A DNA stretch of 64,000 bases from Pseudogemmobacter sp044142105. GTDB taxonomy: Bacteria > Pseudomonadota > Alphaproteobacteria > Rhodobacterales > Rhodobacteraceae. Positions 49,632 to 58,145 of the stretch are shown piece by piece (position 1 is the stretch's first letter; every line of letters starts with the position of its first letter). The DNA lies in assembly GCF_044142105.1 (NCBI RefSeq), contig NZ_JBGTYM010000002.1, positions 619,893-683,892 on the forward strand. Reading direction: 5' to 3'. Position numbers and translations under genes: made by a program. A model generated the notes under the pieces. The model saw only the letters and a list, made by a program, of their open reading frames with translations. It made no database searches and was not told where the DNA came from.

Positions 49632-49804
49632 GGCCGCGCGCCCGGTTCCGGCTTTTCCTGCGTCCTAAAGGCCAGGCTGAAGGAACATCGGCTTCATCTT
49701 GGCGAAAGATACGCCCGCCGGAGGCGGGGCGCGGCTGGGCACGCCCCGGCGGGGATGCGGCGCGGGCCTTGCAAAGCGCGCGGCGTTCGGGGATTGTTCC
49801 GGCC

Positions 49805-50833
49805 ATGTTGGCCCCCGATCCCCAATTGCGCCCCGAGCGCCTGCCGGAAGATTCTGACCGCGCCCTGCGGCCGCAGGTCTTGGAGGAATTCATCGGCCAG
49901 GCCGAGGCGCGGGCCAATCTGCGCATCTTCGTGGAAAGCGCGAAGATGCGCGGCGAGGCGATGGATCACACGCTGTTCCATGGGCCGCCCGGGCTGGGCA
50001 AGACCACGCTGGCGCAGATCATGGCGCGGGAGCTGGGCGTGGGGTTCCGCATGACCTCGGGGCCGGTTCTGGCCAAGCCGGGCGATCTGGCGGCGATCCT
50101 GACCAATCTGGAACCGCGCGATGTGCTGTTCATCGACGAGATCCACCGTCTGTCGCCGGTGGTCGAGGAAGTGCTGTATCCGGCGATGGAGGATTTCGCG
50201 CTGGATCTGGTGATCGGCGAGGGGCCTGCGGCGCGGACGGTGCGGATCGATTTGCAGCCCTTCACGCTGGTCGGCGCCACGACGCGGCTGGGGCTGTTGA
50301 CGACGCCCCTTCGCGACCGCTTCGGCATTCCGACCCGGCTGCAATTCTATACCGAGGATGAGCTGTTCGAGATCGTGACCCGGGGCGCGCGGCTTCTGGG
50401 CGTGCAGGCCGAGGAGGCGGGCTGCCGCGAGATTGCCCGCCGGGCGCGCGGCACGCCGCGGATTGCCGGGCGGCTGCTGCGCCGGGTGGTGGATTTCGCC
50501 CTGGTCGAGGAAGGCGGGCGGATTTCGCGCGCACTGGCCGACCGGGCGCTGACGCGGCTGGGCGTCGACAATCTGGGGCTGGATGGCGCGGATCGGCGCT
50601 ATCTCGTGCTGCTGGCCGAGAATTACGGCGGCGGCCCGGTCGGGGTGGAAACCATCGCCGCCGCGCTGAGCGAGCCGCGCGATGCGATCGAGGAGGTGAT
50701 CGAGCCCTATCTGCTGCAGCAGGGCCTGATCCAGCGCACACCGCGCGGCCGGATGCTGGGGGCAAAGGCCTGGCGGCATCTGGGGTTGGAAGCGCCACGG
50801 CAACCGGGCCAATCGGATCTGTTCGACGGGTGA
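49805..50833 (+). CDS. ruvB: Holliday junction branch migration ATPase RuvB
   Basis: Hexameric AAA+ motor of branch migration. The 342-residue product has HGPPGLGKTTLAQIMARELG (Walker A, near residue 59), VLFIDEIHRLSPVVEEVLYP (Walker B, near 109), GATTRLGLLTTPLRDRFG (sensor I and arginine finger) and the winged-helix end EPYLLQQGLIQRTPRGRML. It is 173 bp from htpX, so it may need its own promoter. Confidence 0.97.
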   Translation: MLAPDPQLRPERLPEDSDRALRPQVLEEFIGQAEARANLRIFVESAKMRGEAMDHTLFHGPPGLGKTTLAQIMARELGVGFRMTSGPVLAKPGDLAAILTNLEPRDVLFIDEIHRLSPVVEEVLYPAMEDFALDLVIGEGPAARTVRIDLQPFTLVGATTRLGLLTTPLRDRFGIPTRLQFYTEDELFEIVTRGARLLGVQAEEAGCREIARRARGTPRIAGRLLRRVVDFALVEEGGRISRALADRALTRLGVDNLGLDGADRRYLVLLAENYGGGPVGVETIAAALSEPRDAIEEVIEPYLLQQGLIQRTPRGRMLGAKAWRHLGLEAPRQPGQSDLFDG

Positions 50834-51065
50834 GGCCGACAGCGATCTGGCCGCGTGGCTGCCGCCGCATGGCTTTTGTTCGTGGCTCGTGGCCGCGCCC
50901 GATGCGGACCATGGAATGCTCAGCGGCACTGCTCCTCCCGCGCCAGCTGGCTCGAGCCTATGGCGCCTCGCTGGCGCGCCCCGGAATGGTGCTGTCAAGT
51001 TGAATGGGCTTGACCCCAAGGCGCGGGGCGGGGAAATCCGGGGCCGGTTTTTCAGGGAGCAGGCG

Positions 51066-51683
51066 ATGGTGGCGGGTGAGATCGAAAAGCTGTTCACGCG
51101 CGGCGACGGAAGGTTTCTCTGCGCCCGCTGGGGACGGCCGATCGTGCCGGTGGTTTTCGGGGTCGAGGAGGCGACGCTTGCCGTGGTCAAGGGGGCGATC
51201 GAGGCCATGGTCGCGCTGGCTGGGCATCAGATGGCCGAAACCGACCCTGAACTGGGCGCGAACCTGATGGTCTTCTTCTTCCGCGACTGGGCCGAACTGC
51301 CGCAAGTGCCGAACCTGGACCGGCTGATCCCCGATCTTGGCCCGCTCTGCGACCGGCTTTCGACGCAGGGCGCGAACCAGTATCGCGCCTTCCGCTTCGA
51401 TCCCGAGGGCGGCATCCGCGCCGCTTTCGTTTTCCTGCGCATGGACGAGCATCTGGCCGCCATGCCCGCCGAGGCCCTGGCTTTGGCCCAGGCGGCGGAA
51501 GCGATGCTGACCTGGGGCGAGGGGGCTTTTGCGGCGCTCTCGCCCCTGGCCGAGGTCGAGGGCAAGATCATCCTGCGGCCAGAGATCGCGGCGCTGATCC
51601 GGGCGGCCTATGATCCGGTTCTGCCGGTCATGGCGCAGGATGGCAGCCATGCCTTGCGCCTGGCGGCGCGGGCGGGGGGCTAG
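51066..51683 (+). CDS. Protein of unknown function
   Basis: A 205-residue soluble protein (MVAGEIEKLFTRGDGRFLCA ...) with no signal peptide and no recognised motif; it is rich in Ala, Leu and acidic residues and ends RLAARAGG. GGGAG precedes the ATG at 51066; an in-frame ATG at 50889 would add 59 residues of poor quality. It lies between ruvB and the convergent creA. Genuine coding is supported by codon pattern and ribosome site only. Confidence 0.65.
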   Translation: MVAGEIEKLFTRGDGRFLCARWGRPIVPVVFGVEEATLAVVKGAIEAMVALAGHQMAETDPELGANLMVFFFRDWAELPQVPNLDRLIPDLGPLCDRLSTQGANQYRAFRFDPEGGIRAAFVFLRMDEHLAAMPAEALALAQAAEAMLTWGEGAFAALSPLAEVEGKIILRPEIAALIRAAYDPVLPVMAQDGSHALRLAARAGG

Positions 51684-51691
51684 ACCGGCGG

Positions 51692-52159
51692 TCAGTTCGG
51701 GGCGGGCACGTCATCGGACAGGGGCACGACCGAGATCGACATCTTGCCCGAGCCTTCGGTGATCTCGCTGGCATGGGCGAGGTAGACGAGGGCGTGGTTC
51801 TTCGCGTCATAGATTCTTGTGACTTCGATCGTCTTGAGGATCAGCGACTGGCGTTCGGAAAAGACCGTCTCGCCGCCCTTATCGGTGTCGATATCTCCCA
51901 GCGTGATCGGCCCGGTCTGGGTGCAGTCGACGGCGGACCAGGACGGGTCCTCGAACCAGTTGCCCTGGGTAAGCCGGTCGTAGATCGAGCGGTCGAAATA
52001 GGCGAGGTGGCAGGTGACGCCTTCAACCTTGGGATCGGTGATCGCCTCGACGATGATGTCATTTCCGACCCAGTCGACGCCGACCTGGCCAATTTCCTCG
52101 GCTGAGGCGGGGGCGGCGAGGGCGCAGAGGGCGAGGGCGGGCAGACGGGGAAGCGACAT
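51692..52159 (-). CDS. creA: CreA family secreted protein
   Basis: A 155-residue exported protein of the CreA family (function unknown). Signal peptide MSLPRLPALALCALAAPASAEE, then the conserved IGQVGVDWVGNDIIVEAITDPKVEGVTCHLAYFD region (seen in pieces from residue 23) and DCTQTGPI. Two cysteines of the mature protein may form a disulphide. AGAGG precedes the start. Convergent with the unknown gene at 51066, divergent from ybgC. Confidence 0.88.
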   Translation of the reverse strand: MSLPRLPALALCALAAPASAEEIGQVGVDWVGNDIIVEAITDPKVEGVTCHLAYFDRSIYDRLTQGNWFEDPSWSAVDCTQTGPITLGDIDTDKGGETVFSERQSLILKTIEVTRIYDAKNHALVYLAHASEITEGSGKMSISVVPLSDDVPAPN

Positions 52160-52263
52160 CGGAACCTCTTGCTGTTTTGCGGATCAACGCCAATGGGCCG
52201 CATGGCGTTCCCGGCAGGCGGATGCCATGAAGGGCGGGACAGGGGCAGGACGGGAGCCGCACC

Positions 52264-52677
52264 ATGACCGAAAGCGCCGCGCATCGCATGACCCTGCGGG
52301 TCTATTACGAGGATACCGATCTTGCGGGTATCGTCTATTACGCCAATTACCTGAAATTCATCGAGCGCGGGCGCACCGAATGGGTGCGGGCGCTGGGCGT
52401 GGATCAGGCGGTGCTGAAGGCCGAGACGGGCATCGTCTTTGCCGTGCGGCGGGTCGAGGCGGACTACCTGCGCCCGGCGCGCTTCGGCGACGAGCTGACC
52501 GTGACCACCCGGCTGCAGATGATCGGCGGGGCGCGGATCGTGGTCGAACAGGAGGTGCTGCGGACGGGAGAGCGGCTGTTCCAGGCGGTGGTCACGCTGG
52601 TCTGCATGGGCGAGGATGGCCATGCCGCCCGCGTGCCGCCCGATCTGCGGGCGAAACTGGCGCCGCCGCTGCATTAG
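52264..52677 (+). CDS. ybgC: Tol-Pal-associated acyl-CoA thioesterase
   Basis: Hot-dog thioesterase of the YbgC/4-hydroxybenzoyl-CoA type, first gene of the Tol-Pal cluster. The 137-residue product has the active-site signature YYEDTDLAGIVYYANYLKFIERGRT (with its catalytic Asp, residues about 14-38). It hydrolyses short-chain acyl-CoAs in other bacteria and interacts with acyl carrier protein. A separate promoter lies between it and tolQ. Confidence 0.93.
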   Translation: MTESAAHRMTLRVYYEDTDLAGIVYYANYLKFIERGRTEWVRALGVDQAVLKAETGIVFAVRRVEADYLRPARFGDELTVTTRLQMIGGARIVVEQEVLRTGERLFQAVVTLVCMGEDGHAARVPPDLRAKLAPPLH

Positions 52678-52738
52678 GCGGGGGCTGCCGCCGTGCTGCA
52701 CTTGTGATGGGCGGGGCTGTGCCGGTCTCCAACTTGTG

Positions 52739-52768
52739 TTGGCATTCCCTCTGTAACCTTGATAGAAT
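52739..52768 (+). promoter_or_regulatory. Sigma-70 promoter of tolQRAB-pal
   Basis: TTGGCA (52739-52744), 18-base spacer, TAGAAT (52763-52768), five of six consensus bases in each box, 55 bases before the tolQ ATG. Confidence 0.65.
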
Positions 52769-52822
52769 CCACGGTAACGGGCGGCAGAACGGCCCGATCC
52801 TAAACGAGCAGGCGTATTGAAC

Positions 52823-53512
52823 ATGGAAACACTCGCCCCGGCGGCGGAGATCGATTTCTCCTTGCTCGCCCTTTTCGCACGCGCGACCGTGACGGTGCAG
52901 ATTGTCATGATCGCGCTGATGATCATGTCCTTCTGGTCCTGGGCGGTGATCATCCAGAAGCACATCCTGTTCCGCGAAGCCAAGCGCGAGGCGGCGATCT
53001 TTGACCGTGCCTTCTGGTCGGGCGAGCCCCTGGATGAGCTGTATGAGAAGATCGGGCCGGAACCGCAGGGCGCCAGCGAAAAGGTCTTCGCGGCGGGGAT
53101 GCTGGAATGGCGGCGCAGCCACAAGCCGGATGGCGCGCTGATCGCGGGGGCGCAGGCCCGGATCGACCGGGCGATGGATGTGGCCATCGCGCGCGAAAGC
53201 GAGCGGCTGAACAAGGGGCTGTCCTTCCTGGCCACCACCGGGTCGACCGCGCCCTTCATCGGGCTGTTCGGCACGATCTGGGGCATCAAGCATTCGTTCG
53301 AACAGATCGCCCTGTCGCAGAATACCTCGCTCGCCGTGGTGGCGCCGGGCATCGCCGAGGCGCTGCTGGCGACCGGCATCGGTCTGGTCGCGGCCATTCC
53401 GGCGGTGGTGTTCTACAACAAGCTCAATGCCGACAGCGAGCATATCCAGGGCAATTACGAGAGCTTCGCCGACGAATTCGCGACGATCCTGTCGCGTCAG
53501 CTGGATTCCTGA
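52823..53512 (+). CDS. tolQ: TolQ, proton-channel component of Tol-Pal
   Basis: Inner-membrane motor protein homologous to ExbB and MotA. The 229-residue product has three transmembrane helices: residues about 20-42 (VQIVMIALMIMSFWSWAVI), 130-150 (ATTGSTAPFIGLFGTIWGI) and 165-190 (VVAPGIAEALLATGIGLVAA). The Thr/Gly pattern of the ion path is conserved. ATG at 52823 is preferred over TTG at 52817. Three bases separate it from tolR. Confidence 0.96.
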   Translation: METLAPAAEIDFSLLALFARATVTVQIVMIALMIMSFWSWAVIIQKHILFREAKREAAIFDRAFWSGEPLDELYEKIGPEPQGASEKVFAAGMLEWRRSHKPDGALIAGAQARIDRAMDVAIARESERLNKGLSFLATTGSTAPFIGLFGTIWGIKHSFEQIALSQNTSLAVVAPGIAEALLATGIGLVAAIPAVVFYNKLNADSEHIQGNYESFADEFATILSRQLDS

Positions 53513-53515
53513 GCC

Positions 53516-53986
53516 ATGGGCGCGGGGGTGATGAAAAAGGCGGGCGGCGGTGGCCGCAGGCGCCGGCGGCGCGGCGCGGCCTCGTCGATGAGCGAGATCA
53601 ACATCACGCCGATGGTCGACGTGATGCTGGTTCTTCTGATCATCTTCATGGTCGCTGCGCCCCTGATGACGGTGGGCGTGCCGGTGGAACTGCCGAAGAC
53701 GGCGGCGACCGCCCTGCCGACCGAGCAGGAAGAGCCGCTGGCCGTGACGCTGACCGCGGACGGGCTGATCCTGATCATGAACAGCGAAGTGGAGGAGGCG
53801 AACCTCATCCCGCAGCTCAAGGCGATCGCGGCGGAACGGACCAGCGACAAGATCTATCTGCGGGCCGATGGCACGCTGCCCTATGAACGGGTGGCCCAGG
53901 TCATGGGCGCGCTGAATGCGGGTGGTTTCACCAACATCGGTCTGGTGACCGATGCGCAAGGCCCCGACATGGGTGCGGGGAACTAG
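53516..53986 (+). CDS. tolR: TolR, Tol-Pal motor component
   Basis: A 156-residue single-span protein of the ExbD/TolR family. The basic N-terminus (KKAGGGGRRRRRRGAASS) precedes the helix ITPMVDVMLVLLIIFMVAA at about residues 27-45, which holds the proton-carrying aspartate; the periplasmic domain follows. It pairs with TolQ to drive TolA. Confidence 0.95.
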   Translation: MGAGVMKKAGGGGRRRRRRGAASSMSEINITPMVDVMLVLLIIFMVAAPLMTVGVPVELPKTAATALPTEQEEPLAVTLTADGLILIMNSEVEEANLIPQLKAIAAERTSDKIYLRADGTLPYERVAQVMGALNAGGFTNIGLVTDAQGPDMGAGN

Positions 53987-54000
53987 GAGCGGTCCGGGCC

Positions 54001-55209
54001 ATGCAGGAGCGGATGCAAGCGGGCACCATCGTCTCGGGGATCGGCCATGCTGGGCTGATCCTCTGGGTGATGCTGGGCGATTGGCTGTTCCAGCCGCAGC
54101 CCTCGCCCGATGTTCCGTCGATGTCGGTCTCGATGATCAGCGCCGCCGATTTCGCGGCGATGCAGGCGGCGTCCACGCCGCCCGCGGACACGCCGCCCAG
54201 CGTCGAGACGGCCACGCCGCCCACGCCGGAGCCGCCCGCCGCCGAACCGGCGCCGCAACCCGCGCCCGAGCCGGAACCCGAAGTGCAGCCGCCCGCGCCG
54301 GAACCGCAGCCCGCGCCGGAGCCTCCGGCCCCGGAGCCCGCGCCCGAGCCGCAACCGGCGCCTGAGCCCGAGCCCCTGCCGGAACCCGAACCCGTGCCGC
54401 CCGCGCCCGAACCGCAGCCCGAGGATGTGGTGGTGCTGCCCGAAGAGCAGCCCTTGCCGTCGATGTCGACGTCGATGCGGCCCAAGCCCAAGCCCGCCGA
54501 TATCGTCGCGCCCGATCCCGTGACGCCGCCGCCCGATGCGGTGACCGCTGAGACGCCGGAACCTGCCGTCAGCGAGACGCCGTCGGAAACGCCGCAGCCG
54601 CCGCAAGAGGCGCAGGAAGAGACCGTGCCGGAAGAAACCGGCGACGTGCTGCGCACCGAGGCGACCGAGGAACAGGATGAAAGCCTGGGCATGACAGGTT
54701 CGATCCGGCCCAAGTCGCGGCCGAACCGGCCCCGCCCGACCGAGACGCCAACCGAGACGGCCAGCGCGGCCGAGACCGACAGCACCAGCGACAGCGATGC
54801 CGCAGCCATCGCGGCGGCGGTCGCGGCGGCTGCGGCCGAGGCGGCAAGCGAGCCGGCCTCGAGCGGCGCTACCGGCGGCCCCTCGGGCCCGCCGCTGACC
54901 GCAGGCGAGATGGGCGACATCTCGAGCGCGATCGGGCGGCGCTGGAACGTGGGGGCGCTGTCGACCGATGCGCTGTCCTCGGTCGTGGTGCTGCGGGTCG
55001 AATTCGGGCCGGATGGCCGCCCGGCCAATATCAGCCTGATCGAAAGCTCCGGCCCCAGCCAGGCGGGCATTCAGGTGGCCTTCGACACGGCGCGCCGGGC
55101 CATCCTGCAAACCGCGCGCGATGGCGGTATCCCGCTGCCGCCGGACAAATACGACACCTGGAAAGTTCTGGAATTTTCCTTCGACGGCAACGGGATGCGG
55201 GTGCGATGA
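54001..55209 (+). CDS. tolA: TolA, periplasm-spanning Tol-Pal protein
   Basis: A 402-residue protein: N-terminal helix (AGTIVSGIGHAGLILWVMLG) anchors it, a central Pro/Glu-rich low-complexity region with PEP-like repeats (residues about 70-160, e.g. APEPEPLPEPEPVPPAPEPQ) spans the periplasm, and a C-terminal TonB-like domain (LSSVVVLRVEFGPDGRPANI) contacts TolB, Pal or colicins. The Ala-rich helix of enteric TolA is replaced by the Pro-rich region, common in Rhodobacteraceae. Confidence 0.93.
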   Translation: MQERMQAGTIVSGIGHAGLILWVMLGDWLFQPQPSPDVPSMSVSMISAADFAAMQAASTPPADTPPSVETATPPTPEPPAAEPAPQPAPEPEPEVQPPAPEPQPAPEPPAPEPAPEPQPAPEPEPLPEPEPVPPAPEPQPEDVVVLPEEQPLPSMSTSMRPKPKPADIVAPDPVTPPPDAVTAETPEPAVSETPSETPQPPQEAQEETVPEETGDVLRTEATEEQDESLGMTGSIRPKSRPNRPRPTETPTETASAAETDSTSDSDAAAIAAAVAAAAAEAASEPASSGATGGPSGPPLTAGEMGDISSAIGRRWNVGALSTDALSSVVVLRVEFGPDGRPANISLIESSGPSQAGIQVAFDTARRAILQTARDGGIPLPPDKYDTWKVLEFSFDGNGMRVR

Positions 55210-55318
55210 CCGGGTTCCGCCGCCATCCGTCGGGCAAAGGGTCGCCGATGGGCGGACTTTCCCCTCTGAACCCCGGCCCCCATGGGCTAAAGACAAGAAA
55301 AACCGGAGCATGAGGCAT

Positions 55319-56653
55319 ATGAAACAGCCCTTCCGCCTATTGAAGCTGCTTGCGCTGGGCCTGACGCTGGTCGCCGCCCCCGTCGCGGCGCTGGCCCAGG
55401 ACGGCCGCCCGCCGCGGATCGACATCACCGTCGGCACGATCGAGCCGATGCCGATCGCGGTGCCGATGTTCGTCGATGAAGGCGGCGCGGGCGATTATGC
55501 CACGCAGCTTAGCCGCGTCGTGACTTCGGACCTGGAGGGCACGGGCTTCTTCCGCGCCATCCCGCAAGAGGCGCATATCGGCCGGATCAGCAGCTTCGAC
55601 GGCGGCATTGCCTATGAAGACTGGCGGGCGATCAATGCCCGCGTTCTGGTGACGGGTGCGGTTTCGGTCGCGGGCGACCGGATCACCGTGAAGTTCCGCG
55701 CCTTCGACGTGGAAAACGGCTCGGTGATCGAAGGGGCCGCGCTGCAATTCGCGGGCACCACGGCGGGCTGGCGGCGGATGGCCCACAAGGTGGCCGATGT
55801 GGTCTATTCCAAGATCACCGGCGAAGGCGGCTATTTCGACAGCCGTGTCGTGTTCGTCTCGGAGAGCGGGCCGAAGAATGCGCGGGCCAAGCGGCTGGCG
55901 GTGATGGATTACGATGGCGCGAATGTGCAGTACCTGACCGACAGCGCCTCGATCGTGCTGGCGCCGCGCTTCTCGCCCGCAGGCGACCGCATCCTCTATA
56001 CCAGCTACGAGACCGGCTTCCCGCGCATCACGCTGCTGGATGTGGGCAGCCTGCGCCGCCAGACGCTTGAGGACCAGCAGGGCACGATGACTTTTGCCCC
56101 ACGCTTCTCGCCTGATGGCAATACGGTCGTCTTCTCGCTGGAACGTGGCGGGAATACCGACATCTACGCGCTGAGCCTGGGTGGCGGATTGACCCAGCTG
56201 ACCAATTCGCCCGCGATCGAGACCGCGCCTTCGTTCAGCCCCGATGGCAGCCAGATCGTGTTCGAAAGCGATCGGTCGGGCACCCAGCAGCTGTACATCA
56301 TGCCGGCTTCGGGCGGCGAAGGACGGCGGATCTCGGGCGGCGAGGGGCGGTATTCGACGCCGGTCTGGTCGCCGCGCGGCGACCTGATCGCCTTCACCAA
56401 GCAGAATGCGGGCCGCTTCCATATCGGCGTCATGCGCACCGATGGCAGCGAAGAGCGCCTGCTGACCGCCAGCTTCCTGGATGAAGGCCCGACCTGGGCG
56501 CCGAATGGCCGCGTGATCATGTTCTCCCGCGAAAGCGCGGGCGCGGGCGGGCAGTCGAGCCTGTGGTCGGTCGATATCACCGGCCGAAATCTCAAGCAGA
56601 TCTCGACCGAAGGCCCCGCCTCGGACCCGGCCTGGTCGCCGCTTCTGCCGTGA
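55319..56653 (+). CDS. tolB: TolB, periplasmic Tol-Pal beta-propeller
   Basis: A 444-residue protein with a signal peptide (MKQPFRLLKLLALGLTLVAAPVAALA), an N-terminal alpha/beta domain and a six-bladed WD-like propeller seen in repeated blades such as APRFSPAGDRILYTSYETG, APRFSPDGNTVVFSLERGG and APSFSPDGSQIVFESDRSG. It binds Pal at the outer membrane. Of two ATGs, 55319 has the better ribosome site (GGAG/GAGG); 55310 is the alternative. Confidence 0.96.
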   Translation: MKQPFRLLKLLALGLTLVAAPVAALAQDGRPPRIDITVGTIEPMPIAVPMFVDEGGAGDYATQLSRVVTSDLEGTGFFRAIPQEAHIGRISSFDGGIAYEDWRAINARVLVTGAVSVAGDRITVKFRAFDVENGSVIEGAALQFAGTTAGWRRMAHKVADVVYSKITGEGGYFDSRVVFVSESGPKNARAKRLAVMDYDGANVQYLTDSASIVLAPRFSPAGDRILYTSYETGFPRITLLDVGSLRRQTLEDQQGTMTFAPRFSPDGNTVVFSLERGGNTDIYALSLGGGLTQLTNSPAIETAPSFSPDGSQIVFESDRSGTQQLYIMPASGGEGRRISGGEGRYSTPVWSPRGDLIAFTKQNAGRFHIGVMRTDGSEERLLTASFLDEGPTWAPNGRVIMFSRESAGAGGQSSLWSVDITGRNLKQISTEGPASDPAWSPLLP

Positions 56654-56664
56654 CAATCGCGTGA

Positions 56665-56691
56665 TGCGCCCCCGATTCCCTTGGGGGCGCA
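56665..56691 (+). other. Intercistronic hairpin between tolB and pal
   Basis: TGCGCCCCC (56665-56673) pairs perfectly with GGGGGCGCA (56683-56691), nine-base loop, no T run. It could protect or process the message so that pal is made in excess over tolB, or be a partial terminator. Confidence 0.55.
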
Positions 56692-56773
56692 AAGCTGATA
56701 GGGTACCCCCGAAACAATTGCCCAGACGCCGCGAAACGGCGCGCCCATCGAGCCAGATAGAAGGACAGAACCG

Positions 56774-57301
56774 ATGACCCTGACCCCCAAGGCCCTCATC
56801 CTCTTGGCCGGCCTTGCGCTGGCCGCCTGCCAGAACCCCGACCGCTATGGCGCTGGCGGCGCTGGCGGCGCCGGTGGCGCGGGCGGAAACGGCTATGTCG
56901 ATACGACCGGCCTTGGCGATCCGAGCGATCCGCGCTCGATCGCCTATTTCAATCAGACCGTCGGCGACAAGGTTCACTTCGCGCTTGACCAGTCGACCCT
57001 GTCGCCCGAAGCGCGCACGATCCTGACCGCGCAGGCCGGCTGGCTGAACCAGAACCCTGCCTATGCGATCATCATCGAGGGCCATGCCGACGAAAAGGGC
57101 ACGCGGGAATACAACCTTGCCCTTGGCGCGCGCCGCGCGGCTTCAGTGCAGCAGTTCCTCGTCTCGCAGGGCGTTGCCGCGGCACGGATGAAGACGATCA
57201 GCTATGGCAAGGAACGCCCGCTGGAGATCTGCTCGGACGAGGCCTGCTACTCGAAGAACCGCCGCGCCGTGACGGTGCTGTCTGCGGGCGCGGGGGTCTG
57301 A
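56774..57301 (+). CDS. pal: Pal, peptidoglycan-associated lipoprotein
   Basis: A 175-residue outer-membrane lipoprotein. Lipobox LALAAC at residues 16-21, a Gly/Ala-rich linker (GAGGAGGAGGAGGN), and an OmpA-type peptidoglycan-binding domain (IIIEGHADEKGTREYNLALGARRA and KNRRAVTVL). It is the outer-membrane anchor of the Tol system and a client of Lnt. Confidence 0.96.
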   Translation: MTLTPKALILLAGLALAACQNPDRYGAGGAGGAGGAGGNGYVDTTGLGDPSDPRSIAYFNQTVGDKVHFALDQSTLSPEARTILTAQAGWLNQNPAYAIIIEGHADEKGTREYNLALGARRAASVQQFLVSQGVAAARMKTISYGKERPLEICSDEACYSKNRRAVTVLSAGAGV

Positions 57302-57305
57302 TCCC

Positions 57306-58145
57306 ATGCTCCGGCTTCCGCGCCTTGCGCCTGCGGTGCTTCTGGGTCTGACGCTGGGGCTGACCGCCCCGGCGCGGGCCGAGACCCTGGCCGATATCAA
57401 GGTCGAGCTTGACCAGCTTGCCGCCGAATTCAACGCGCTCAAGGCCGAGACCGTGGCCTCGGGCGCTTCGGCGCGGGTTGGTGGCGCGGATGCGCTGGCG
57501 CGGATGGATGCGATTGAGGCCGAATTGTCGCGCCTGACCGCGCGGGCGGAAGAGATCGAGCTGCGCCTGAACCGCGTGGTGGCCGATGGCACCAACCGGA
57601 TCGGGGATATCGAGTTCCGGCTTTGCGAGCAGACGCCGGGCTGCGATCCGATGGCCATGCCCGCGACCCCGACGCTGGGCGGAGGCGGTGGCAGCGCTGC
57701 CGCCGCCCCTGCGGCCCCCTCGACCCCGACGGCGCCCGCCGCCGGGACCGGACCTGAACTTGCCGTTGCAGAAAAAGACGATTTCGACCGGGCCAAGGGG
57801 GTGCTCGGTCAAGGTGACTTTCGCCGTGCTGAACAGCTCTTTGCGGCCTATGCCCAATCCTATCCTGGCGGGCCGCTGATCCCCGAGGCGCATTTCCTGC
57901 GCGGTGAGGCGCTGACCTCGCTGGGCGAGACAGCGAATGCGGCGCGGGCCTATCTGGACAGCTATTCCAGCGATCCGCAGGGCGAGTTCGCCCCGGATGC
58001 GCTGCTGAAACTGGGCCAGGCGCTGGGCACGCTGGGCCAGGTGCCTGAGGCCTGCGTGACGCTGAACGAGGTGGCGACGCAATATCCGGGCACGACGGCC
58101 GCGACGCAGGCGCCGATCGCCATGCAGGGGCTGGGGTGCCAGTAG
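57306..58145 (+). CDS. cpoB: CpoB/YbgF, Tol-Pal cell division coordinator
   Basis: A 279-residue periplasmic protein with a signal peptide (residues 1-26), an N-terminal coiled coil (ADIKVELDQLAAEFNALKAE and following heptads), an Ala/Pro linker and C-terminal TPR repeats (FDRAKGVLGQGDFRRAEQLF ... LLKLGQALGTLGQVPEACVT). In enteric bacteria it couples peptidoglycan synthesis with Tol-driven constriction. It overlaps tilS by ten bases. Confidence 0.93.
   Translation: MLRLPRLAPAVLLGLTLGLTAPARAETLADIKVELDQLAAEFNALKAETVASGASARVGGADALARMDAIEAELSRLTARAEEIELRLNRVVADGTNRIGDIEFRLCEQTPGCDPMAMPATPTLGGGGGSAAAAPAAPSTPTAPAAGTGPELAVAEKDDFDRAKGVLGQGDFRRAEQLFAAYAQSYPGGPLIPEAHFLRGEALTSLGETANAARAYLDSYSSDPQGEFAPDALLKLGQALGTLGQVPEACVTLNEVATQYPGTTAATQAPIAMQGLGCQ

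Noticed and set aside
53928..55437. Long Gly/Ser- or Arg/Gly-rich frames antisense to tolA
   Set aside because: They are the complement of the Pro/Glu-rich region of tolA and only look like repeat proteins for that reason.
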